Part shown: positions 26,975 through 38,900 of the stretch, in pieces | Layout: the number at the start of each line of letters is the position of its first letter | Numbering within the stretch: the stretch's first letter is position 1 | Source of the DNA: Protonemura montana | Lineage: Eukaryota > Arthropoda > Insecta > Plecoptera > Nemouridae | DNA length: 64,000 bases | Direction of reading: 5' to 3' | Assembly: GCA_947568835.1 (NCBI GenBank) | Contig: OX387602.1 | Coordinates: 16,047,021 to 16,111,020 of the forward strand | Position numbers and translations under genes: made by a program | The notes under the pieces: model-generated | Database searches by the model: none | What the model was told of the DNA's origin: nothing | Seen by the model: the letters and a program-made list of their open reading frames with translations, nothing else

Positions 26975-29900
26975 CTTTCCGCACCCTTGGGAACACACCT
27001 GTCGGTGTTGACCCTCGCCAAATTGACGTCCCTGTCCAAACAATCACTTGCCTTGGCCAGCGCAGCTAGCGCAGCAAGCGCAGCGATCTGACTTCTCGGG
27101 CGCCGATGTGTTCCGGGACTTGTGATAGGTTCGGCGCCAATCTGACAAGATTATTAAATAAGTATTGACAGCGTGTTCAACCAACCATTCTGATATATGA
27201 ACCATGTGAGAAACAATAGAAGTCAAAATTCGCGTTACTATAGTTAGTATGTTCAGTGAAGAGAAATCAATCACTCGACTGAAGTATATGTCAACGTTTT
27301 TTGGCTGTTAAACATTTAAAAGTAAACATACAATTCCGAAATGGCATACAATTAGGCAGGACTATGTGAGCAAAATCCATTCATATAACATGGGTAGATT
27401 TTATCGTTTGTAGCTTCAGTGCACTTAATTCGCCCTGAATTCCAAGAACATGGGAAGTTGTAAACAAGAAATAATATCTAAATGGAACTTTGTTAATATT
27501 TACTTAAACGAGATTACTCCGATGCTTTTACTGCAAGTCTATGGCAGTATATTTTATGTTTAAACAGACGACGTAAAAGATATTGCTACATGCAACAGTC
27601 AGCCCCCAGGCTGCTAGCCCAAAGGAAAGATTTCTGTGTATCATGTAATAAAAGCATTCTTGTATCCTTTTGAAGTGTTAATGGGAAATTCTTGATATTC
27701 TAAAGTGTCTCATGTAAGATATTGGCAAAGTAGCTAGGTATATTTCGCTTCGTCTTGAGTCCGTCGACGCAGTTAGCGAGATGCTCATCCAATAAATCTG
27801 ATGAAGAGAGTCGAGTACAAGGACCGCCGCGCAGCATCCCGGCCATTCGGCATTCCATCCAGAATGGCATTAGGGAGGTGATAGAGGAACTAACTGGGCT
27901 CTGCATCAGACAAAACCGACGGTGCGAGACCCCTCCGACTAAATTGGACTCTACGGACTCGACTTTTGTACACCACCCAGACCAATTGCCATTTTACTGC
28001 ATATTTTAACATCACATGTGGCCTCATTTATATAGATGCGAATTGTGCCCTGCTCGGCCTCAAATCTAAGTTCACGTTCCATTTATTTATTGCTCCGTAT
28101 TGCGGAAACGATAGGCTTGGGTGTTTCGCATGTAAAATCATTGAAACGAAAATGAGTCGGGAATGGACTTGAATTGCTTCAATGTTATAGTACTCTCCCG
28201 CGAGATTTGAAGTTTAAAACTATGGTGGTTTAAATGCCTTTTGTTTGTTACCTTATAATACCTTTGCCTGGAAGGAACACAGGTTACAATCTCGCCATGT
28301 TTAATTCACTTGAGAATAAAATATTGATTCAAATGTTGAGCAATTTGAAAAAGTTTCGATACGATTCAATCATCTATGTGATCCCACTTGAAAAACCACA
28401 GAAATGAGCATATGCTTTCTATGAATATAAAATGCGATTTTAGAGAGAAAAAGCGCTGGTGAATTTCTATTAAAGCATATTCCTACATATTACCTTGTCG
28501 GAAAATGCAGCCATGGACACAGAAAAATGACTAGAACATGAATGCACGTCATTTTCCCCTTTGACATTTGAAAACAATGTCCTATTAGCAGATGAAAGGA
28601 TTGATTCGGATATGATTACACCATTTCATTAAAATATCGTCAGCGCCGTTAAAACTGTTCAATAAAATCCTACGACCCAGACATAACAATAGACACGTCA
28701 ATCAAATTGAATGGAAGATTCGGTCTCATTTCATCTGGCCAATAGCAATCGTTCCAATACCCACCGCAGTTTGTTTATTTCCCGACGACAACCGATTGCA
28801 ATGGGCGAGATTTCAATTGCAAAATCTACACCCTGAAATTGCGGCCGGCGTCGCGGTGGAGGCGCCGAGTCTCGTGATATCGACGCCCTTGCCCGAAGCA
28901 GGCTCGCAAAGCTCGTTCTACCAGTCTTGACACAACCACTACACTGTTGTTAATGAGGCTTCATAATCATGCAATTGCCGCCCTTCACAAGACCTACTCG
29001 ACCCAGAGTCATAATTATTGTTTCATGGCTTGCTAAACGAGAGATTTACTTTTCTTTGTAGCTCCCGAGTAGTTATTCAAGGGAAAATGTTTCACGTATA
29101 CCTACACGCGAAGCAGCAGCAGCACCACGTTATTAAACTGAGATGGTATACGTTGGTATCGCATAAACTCATCCCGGTCCATAGTTCCTAACAATACACC
29201 CCTGGGCATGTTACAGGTTACTATGCAGTAACTTATTCCGTGCGCCAGCTAAGAAGGGACCTAGCTCTCTAGTAATTATTAAAATGGACCATCATGGACC
29301 ACGACAGTTCATCCCACAGGTATCTCCTAAAGTTTACTCCCTTTATCAGCCACCGTAGATTGTAGGGTGGGGCCCACTACCCGACTAATGAGTTTTGCTC
29401 CAACGAGTTTAGTGTTACACTGAGCCTCGTTTACTTGGATTTTTCCTCTCGCTTTATCGCCAGTCGATAAATTTTCGGCTCACGGCATGCTAAGGAGTTA
29501 AAAAGCGAATATATACAAGCAAGAAGGTGAAATTCGGACGCAGAATTACGCCATGGGGCGCACGCACACAGCGTTACAATGCGTATGTTGTGAGGCAAGC
29601 GGCCGGATCGGAGTTAGATACTTTGATGTTTCGGTTTTGCGTCAATCGCCTTGCGGGACTCTCAGCGGATGGGGTAAGCTTTCAGTGTCACCTTACAGAC
29701 CACCGACCACCCCTAGCGTAGGACAAGTTTTCACGCATTTCTACTCGGCGTCGTCCGCCCGCAAGATGGCCCGATAATTTAGGCACGGACCAGTGAATTG
29801 ATAGGCCTCTAGGCTTACTTCATTAGCCCAACATGCATGGATTAATAGCTCAAAGAGAAGCGTGCAACCGTCGGCGTCGGCTACGGCTTCGGTTGGACGC

Positions 29901-32900
29901 CATGTTTTGAGTGTGTGTCTGTGTGTGTGCTTGCGATTAATTCGGCAAGACAACGAACGCACTGTTGGTGCGTGTCTGAAAGCATTAGCAATTTGAGTCG
30001 CGCTCCCCCTCGCTCGCTCTCTCAAGGAATTAGCTTGATTCACGAATCACTTTCGTTTGCGTTCTCATAAAAAGCATCCTTGCCCTAAGGTTAGATGAGA
30101 ATGAGAGCGAAATAAAATTCAAGAATACCCAGGAAATTAAAGATAAACTTTTGCACAAAAGTTTCTAGTTATTTTTAAGTTCCATTTTGCAAAACGTAAT
30201 GGCCCCAACCACGAGTTGTTTACCCTATTACAAAACTTTGCCCCTTTTTTCTCATTTCGGCGGGTTAAGAAAGCAACTTTTCAGCGGGCAGTTTTGGCGA
30301 ATTTGCCGGCGATTAATGCTGCATTCGCTCCGCCAGCGCTCAACCAGAGCTCCAGCGCTCTTCGGTGACTGCGCAGTGATCGCTTTCCGATGGTTTATCT
30401 CGGACCAGGCGAACTCGGTCAACCGAGTCTAACCTGATTCGAGTTCCATCCTTGTAATTGGCTATAAACAGAAACACGACGTCGTCGTCGTCGCCGCCGC
30501 CGCCCAACGGCGAAGACGCCGTGTTCGCCGAGAGAAACTGCAGGAGACGCAGTGAACAAAGTTGCTGGTGCCTTCGTGCCCTCCAGATATAACTCCCTTT
30601 AGTTAACATGGCCAGACTCCTAGTAGTGGACCCTGCTTACTTCATCTTTGCCAATTATCCGGCTAGTTAATTATTCATCGAATGCTAATGCTCCACGATC
30701 TCGCAATTAGGTCACGGTTGAAACTGATCCTCATCCCTCCTTCAACTCCATAGCGGATAAAACTTTCAGACGAATAAAAGATCTTTAATCTCTTAATTCT
30801 CCGACTGAACAATCTGGATAGCGATCTGTTAGCATTTTGCCATTTATACAGAACGGATTAGATGCCGTTAAAACCTTTTGCGACCCCAAATACTGACGTA
30901 AATAAAAAAGCTCGTTATTTCATACAAGGTTCCCCTTTTTGCTACTTTATAGGCTTGAAACCAGAGCTGACCGAGTCGACAAACGGCACGACAATCTACG
31001 AGGCTACTTCGCAGAGCAGTCCACTCGATACCTCTGACACGACCGAAGAAGACACCTATAGTACGACCCTAGACACGACGTCCAGCGTCCTCCTGGCGTC
31101 GCTCACGAGTCATGCAGACGCCACCACCGTCGCCGCCTCCCGTCTCCCAGCCCCCACTACGACAGCACCAACTTCTTCCCAAGCGGGGGCTGGCAGCGCC
31201 GTTGAGGCGGGCTCTGAAGAGTACTACTCATCTTATGACTACCCGGAAACAGCACCGAACAGCAAGAATCACAACCAGATTATAAACAACGCCGACAGCA
31301 ACAACAACACTGTTAACAGCAGTAGCAATAGTAAATCAGGTAACCTTGCGTCTTCCGATCTCAGTCACACTATATAGCCTATACATTTAGAAACGAAAGG
31401 ACAATTTAATTTGTCACTTCATCAGCAGGAGTAGGTTATTGGAGGAAAGAGAGACAAAAGTTAATGGTTTCTTTCTTTATGGCCTCCATCGAAGAGTGTC
31501 TTCCATGTTCCACTCACGCCGCACGGCATCTGATTTCAGGTGGGCAATTGATGAGACTATACTAAGGCATAATGTATACACGTATACCTCCTATCATCTG
31601 GGATATGACACGAGCTCCATTCATCCCTTTATCACCGAATCTCTCATCTATTGTTAGTGTTAAGAGCGGTGGTGGCTGGAACGGCGATAACACTCGTAGA
31701 TAAAGCGGCCCGTGCAGAGGGGATAAGGAAGGTGAAAGTATAACCTTGGTTTCGGTGGTCCCGTGTGCTGGCATCGCCGCCGCACTACAATGGCATCCGC
31801 CCGGGTGGGATCACGATCACCACCCTGTAAACCATTGTGACGCCTTAATCCTCTCAGTGGACGCTGTCATGGCGTCAAATCCCCTCGACGGCGGCTCGTC
31901 TAATGCCTGACTATATTATTACTTGATACCGTCTGAAGCGGTAACCTTGGGCGAAACAGCGCTGCCTGCCGATTAACATAAACATTGTAATCCTGCGCGA
32001 ATCAAAGTGTTCTAGATTTGATCGCTTGCCCTTTAGACAGTGAAGACGCGTATAATATTCTACTTTCGGCATTGAGAGCGAGACCTTTTAGAATCTCGTC
32101 ATTCCATTCATATTCCATGAGACGGGAATTTTAATATATTTCAGATGCATTATCTCTGAACCTTTCACGATTCAGATATATAGGCGTAGTAATGGCTCTT
32201 CCTTCCTGGCTATAGGCCCACCATTATACGGCGCAGCTAACTTGGGCCCGTTTTCAAAAATATGATACATCCTCTTTTGGAAAGTTTAATAACTGACGGG
32301 AAAGCTCTCTTTGCGAAATAAAGTCAAACCTCATCTCGACGGTGAATCTTGTAAAAGTGTAGAAAGAGTTTCTTGTCGACACGTCAAAAGTATAGCAAAG
32401 TGCTGGGTTCAGATCTCTGGTGGTGTAAAAGTTACTTCTGTCTCTGGGAACGTTAATCTCTCATTGATCTTGAACTGTCATCATGATGCGCTCTGTACTT
32501 TTCATTTTTCATTTTTCTTTTCTAGTTGCACAAGATCTAACCTAAATATGGTCTTGAACGTACAAGTTGTCAACATGTACGAATTTCTCGCGACGTCTCG
32601 ACGTCTTTACGATTTAATTTCGCTCTAAAGTCACGTTGGCTGCCGACAGCATGCTCCGGAAACATTCCCAGCGCGATTTTACCAACCAACTTTGACAATT
32701 ACATACTAACTCTACTTGAATTATCCTCGTAAACCGCATTCAATTGCAATGTCAAGCTCCGCAAAAGACAAAAACATCACCACTTGACAATTTCTCCCCT
32801 CGCACATACCTATAGACAAAACCAAACACAATGAAGTATTTTCAACCGATGCATTCGTCCCTTTCTTCCAGACTTTGTACACAAAGAGCCTGGCGTGATT

Positions 32901-35900
32901 CCCGATCCAGACACACAAGACCGACAGATCAATCTCGCTGACGCCCCCGTCGCAGAAACCCCGCACGAAGACGTCGACGCCGAGGCCGACGAAGGTGACA
33001 GCGACCTCGACGAAGAAATGTCCTTACCGGACGACAGCCTGGCCGACACTGACCTCCACGACCACGACCTAATCGATAGCGTCATGTACATCTACTTCGG
33101 AGCAACGCAGAGAGCTTCTGGGGGTGCCGGGAGGCAAGTGCTCATCGCCGGGGCCGCCATTTCGCTGATGGCGCAGTTCTTCGCGTTGGCGTCAGCTGCC
33201 AGGCGAATGCGGGTTGGAAAGGACCAGTCGACGAGGATTTTCTTGGCCACAGAGGTGGCGCTCACGACGACTAACCTGATCTTCATGCTAGGAGTGCAGG
33301 TGAGTGGACATCGGGGGCCACATGGAGAACTGAGAAGCAGTACATTTTGATAGCCGGTAGGGCACATGGTTGCGATTTTCTGAATCAAAATATTTGTAAC
33401 GCGATTTTTCTGGTAATATTTTCGATTGTTTGTGGCTCTTTCCTCTGCCAGTCAAAATCTACCTATTTTTCCAGCTCACCGCATGTCCAGGTCATGTCAT
33501 GGACTGAAAGTTTTAAAACGCTAGGCTGATGGCTCTCTTCTAGCGACGCGAGTGCCATCTTAAAATCCTTCTCAAGATCGTGATATAAATCCTCTTCAAA
33601 TGATACCTTTGAGGTGTATATCGATAAATGCCGTAGACCTTCTCTTAGTAGCATCACGTTCAATAAAATTCAATACAAATTTTGTATGAACCACCCTTTT
33701 GTATCAGGATGTATCAAGTGAATCAAAACATTCCGTTCTCCGGGCTAGATGCGATCCCTATCCCACGTGTCCAGGTGTGAAATTCATCGAATGTTCTGGA
33801 TAGTTGAGAAAAGCGCTCATGTGTCGGATGGAGTGAGAGATATGTGGCATGTTTGAGAAATAGTTGTAAAAGTGAGTGTGGAATGTGCGTACACGGACGA
33901 CCACGATGGGGTGGCTTGCAGGTTTCACGCCACGCGTTCACTATCACGCAATGCCACAAGGTGCGAATCGTTTCATTACCCACGGCCACACGCCGTAGGT
34001 GGTAAAACCCATGCTGTTATTCTCTCGGTATCATAATCTCGATTGCAACATTTCAAAATTACAGTCAACATTTTGCTGTTGGTAGGACGCACGCAAGAAA
34101 TGAGAGCTCGTATATTTGTGAATCCCGGCTGACATGACATTTCCGTCCGGGAAATCTGTTAGCTGTCCGAAAAAGTGGAAAAGAAAATTCTCCCGAAAAA
34201 ATATGACCTCACCGCTGGAGGGCCAACCAATAGCTTTGTGGAATTGCGTTGATGTTAGCATGCTCCTGGGGGAATAGAATATTCCCGTCCACTTCACGAG
34301 AAACTGGGACCACACATGAGCTCTCGGTTGGCTTGCCAGGACTTTCATTCTTTCATTCACGACAGTCCTAGATGCTAAAAACGAATAGTAGTGTATTCAA
34401 GAGTTTAAAAAAAGTGGGTATGTTATTCCCTGTAAATACCCAATCATTAGGATTGTTTGAAAAAGACCTTTTCAACGGAAAAATAGCGTTACCTTTTCGT
34501 TAACTACAAGAAAGTTTCAAAATCCCTGAAGAATGAAGTTCCTTAACATACTATATTAGCTGCAAGCCACAATGAACGAGATTTTTATGAACGTCTTGCT
34601 TAAACGCCCCAACATTAAATAGGTTGAATAATGAGATACTCTGATCATTGCAAGCATTTTCAATTCAAAACAGATCTCACAAAACACATACAGCTTTAAC
34701 TAAAACCACATAGATACTAAAACTTTCATTTTGTAGCTTACCTGAACATTAAATATTTCGGTTTTTGTAACCTTACAAAGATTTGCCAGTAGTAGAAAAA
34801 ATGCGAAGACCCAACCAATTTTCAAATCCACCGACAAAAATGTCAACGGGTTTTTCCCGACCTCTAGTGAGCAGATTTGAAAACTTAATGCTGTGTGAGG
34901 GCAATGCAATGTCAATTAATCGACTCTGACTCATTCCGACGTTTCAGTACCGATAACTCGCGGCAAAATTGTGTGACATTTGCAAAAAGTAGTGTGGTGA
35001 ACTAATTCGGTACGTTTTTTACTTTGAAAGAAGAGGAAACATAAAAAATTACTCATTCAGAATCTATCATCACTTCAACCACCCTTTCATCACCCAAAAT
35101 CTTTTTACCATTCGAAAAATTATATGTTACCCCTTTACCCATTTAAACACCAACCCTTTTAAAGCATATGATATCAATTCTTATCATTTACAATTTCAGC
35201 TATTACGCCATCTTTTGAGTCCTTTCGCGTAACCGCCAACATTTAACGTGTCCCCCCACCCTCTACAACGTCACAGCGTGGGGTTTTCCTAGCCCCGGCT
35301 CACCGGTCGGTACATACCAATCCGACCGCTATCTCAGCTAGCAAAGCCATGAAAAGCGAGGAGGCACACCGTTACGTTCTCTGCTTCCAGGCTACAGACA
35401 AACCCGCAATCTGCAAGTGCGTGTCACTGGTCCTGCACACGCTCTACCTCTTATCTTCGTGCTGGCTCTTCGTTATCAGCCTGAACGTGTACCAACGGCT
35501 GGTGAAAGGAAAGGACTTGTCACTGACGTGGTGCCTGCTGCTGATGTGGATGCTGCCCGCTACCCTGGTAAGGGTAAGTTGGAGATGTGTTGCTAGTGTT
35601 GCCGATGGGTTGGGTCATGGGGAGGGATGGGTCGAGGCTTTGCGAACTCGTAGGAAATTTGATTGATTCCGTAGAAGGCGTTCGCACGCGTTTCGAATAC
35701 AAACTTAGATCGAAAGGGGATACTATGAGATTTCGGGCCAGATATCTCTAGACTAATTATCAAACAACTTCAGATCAATGGCGCGTACGTTTTGGGGTGC
35801 GGCGTAAGAGTCAGGGTCTCTGAGTACTGTTGGATTGTGGTTGGACAGTTGCTGATGTTCTTGGGGTTTTGGAATTGCGAATATAAAGTTAGTTCAACCA

Positions 35901-38900
35901 CTTTATGTCTTAATTTCCAACCTCTGTCGTTGTACCCCAAGTTGAAATAAACCATCGAGTCTCAGAGCAACGTCATAGCGCGTCTCTGAAAAACCGTCAA
36001 CCTATATTGACTCTCATTATTTCGACTCGCCAGCATTATTAAAGTCACGGACAACCGACAACCATATCCGATTCCTCGATCAGTATCGACGCCATGGCTT
36101 GTCGTCAATTTTACAAACGTCTCTCAACCGCGTCGCGCCCTATCCCAACGTCCTCGTACATGACATCCTGTTGTTTGTTGTCGATGGTTTAATGCAGCGT
36201 TCCCTGTCGTCCTATGGGAGAAGGTTCGAACGCGAACCCGTGGAGCCGAGTCCGTCAATAATGCACAGAGAGGAGGGGGATATATTGATAAAAACCGGGA
36301 TAACATTGCGCGTTTACGTGCAGTTATAAATCAATGTGAAAATGTTGAGCAAGGACCGCCCATCGACCAGATAGATATAGCTATGTGTAGCTACACAATA
36401 AACCACACGTGGGTAGAATCTTTTTTCCAACGCATTGAAGAGGATTTATTTTCTTACATTTATAGTTGCGTTGGATTTAGCGAGGCTAAAAACTAAGATG
36501 GATGGTTCGTATATTTGTTTCTATCTACGTTTAGTGTGTTGTCGGTTAGGAGCCGTTCAAATACCGGCCGACTGGCGCTGTTTCTCGATCTACTGCTCGA
36601 TAATGAAGACTTATCTGTTCCACAGCTGTGCTACGTGGTCAACCCCCGCGGGTTTGAGACACACCACTACTGTTGGATGTCCGTCGAACGGGGCATGGTG
36701 CTGTCGTTCATGGTCCCCATGTCCACGCTCATCTTGGTAAGAAATTGATATTTTACTGGCCGGCTGGCTGGCTCTGTGCCATGGTTCTTTGAAAGTTGAA
36801 AAGCCTCTTGAAATTTTCCTGTGGGTCAGATTTCGATGTTGAATGGCAAAGCATGGAAAATGCTAAATATGTGATGTGAGAAAGGGTGGAAGAAATGTGA
36901 CGTGCTTATTTCAAAGCTCGTTCCCGTATAAATAACAAAAAAGATGTTCCAATTTTTCATGCGAATATAATATTCAAAGAAAATCTCTGTTTGGAAAATG
37001 GAGTAGATGTCGATTTTCAAAGTTCATCATAAAGAAAATCCTGATTTGTTTTCGGTTGCGCCTGCGAGTCTGCCTACGCGTGTGAGAATGACGGAAAACC
37101 TTATTTTCTTTGCTAGTCCGAGTGCCTTTTATGTCTCACGGTAAATATTTCCTCCTTGCAGAGAAATCCAAGATTTCTCCAAGACAAAAAAAGTTACTTT
37201 CAGTTCAAAGATTCCTGAGCTAGCAGTTTATTGCTTTGTCATACTCTGCCACGTCCTAAACAGCTTTATAGGCAAGAAATAAAAAACAATAAAGCGCGGA
37301 AAAAATGAAACAAAGTCAGCATTTTTGACTTGTCGAAGTCCGTAATTCAATTGATAACTGTGCTCGCCGACACCGGGACCGCGCACCAACCAAACTCATT
37401 TTATTTTGTTTTATCAGATTTTTTTTAGGCAACGTACGGAAACTTTTCGCGCGATCACCGCGCCCTTCTCGACAAGAAAAATAGAATGAAATTCAACATG
37501 AGAACTATCCTTGGGCGTAATAAGACGCATGCGGGTCATTCCATATCAAGTGCCCACACTCAAAACCTTCACTATCTCAGAACTTGACGAAATTTTCAGG
37601 AGGGTTAGAACACCGGAAATAAAAAATCTCTTTTAAAGTTTTTTTCCATACGCCTAGCGGTTTGCCCGTGGCAGGGGATGGAAAAATAAAATATTTTACT
37701 TTTTGCCCCGCACGGCCATTCACTATATTCACTCTAGCGTTTGAACAAATAAACTTAAAACGATGGGATTAGTTCTAAAATGATAATCGTGCTTTCATTA
37801 ACAAGAAAAAATGCATAAATTGCTTACTTATCAAGTTTAGGGGTAGAAAAAATCCACCCTTAAATTTCAACCCTTAATAACTCGAGAAGTAATTTTTTTT
37901 TTTTTTTTTGTTTTGTTGTGAAGCATCTCCTGTCTATTATCTTTCCATGAAAAAAAAATTAATCATTAACAGCCGTATGATCAGAAGTTATGAGATTTTT
38001 ATTGTATAAATGTGTGTGCATTTAGTTGTGTTTCTGCAAGTCTGTTAGCATGGTCCATGCAATTCACCCGTAAATTGATAGATTATATAATTTTTCAGTT
38101 TAAAAATTGTGTGTAAGTACTACAAAGATTCTTTTTACTCACTCATTTCTTCGTTTCACTCTGACCTATCACTCTGGCTTCTTCGAACAACGGCGAGGAG
38201 GAGAACACCCGCGTGGCTACTGAGTGCTCAGACACGGGTACGAAGCAATGCAGTTTTTGCGTGCCGGGAATTGGCCGGGATGACGCAAATCGTGTGGCTA
38301 GCAGCTGTTCTGTGTCTTGGTGCTCCTCAATAGTTCCGAATGTGAAGTTGATGGTCGGGATGGCTTCGACCGCCCAATCGAAGAGTTGCCGGGGTGTTAT
38401 TATTTGCGACTCGTAGGGGCGCTGAAGACTCGCCCGCGCTGCCAGCCGCTTGACCGTCCCTCCGACGCCGTCGCAGGCGCTCTTCCCATGTGACGTCGCC
38501 GTGAAATGCCACTCCACGTCGGCCCCAAAGTCTCTTTGATAGTGGCACAAGTTGGCAAAATTTTTCCTATTTTTATATTGCGAGGCTGCCCCATCAGAAA
38601 AAAAGAACATCTTCTTTATGGTCTGAAATTTATTGTGCAAAAAGCTCACGAGTTTTTTTATGAATAGATGCACTGCGACAGTGTTGTGGATCAAACTCTC
38701 GGAAATTACAACAAAGCTGATGTGGCGCTCTTCCCCGCCCTCTTTGTAATATGCCACGAAGGGGTGGATGGTGGCGGACGCATTGTTCCAGTGGAACCCC
38801 TGGGCCTCGTCTTGTAGCACGAACGCATAGTTTTCGGCAAAATCACAGATCACCAAAAACTCGCCGGGCAGGAGACCGCACTTGATGTCCGATTGGTGCG

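Larger units (their letters stand above)
10376..30952 (+). other. Giant first coding intron of the receptor gene
   Basis: A 20.6-kb intron bounded by GTAAGT after the signal-peptide exon and TTTATAG before the Ser/Thr-rich exon, both in phase 1. I see no convincing coding exon inside, but extra ectodomain exons without an ATG could be missed. It contains a (CT)n tract, a TG tract, two long C runs, two copies of a dispersed repeat, three copies of a 15-bp motif, paired nuclear-receptor-like half sites and three TATA-like elements. Introns of this size next to signal-peptide exons often carry enhancers; that is an inference here. Confidence 0.5.
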
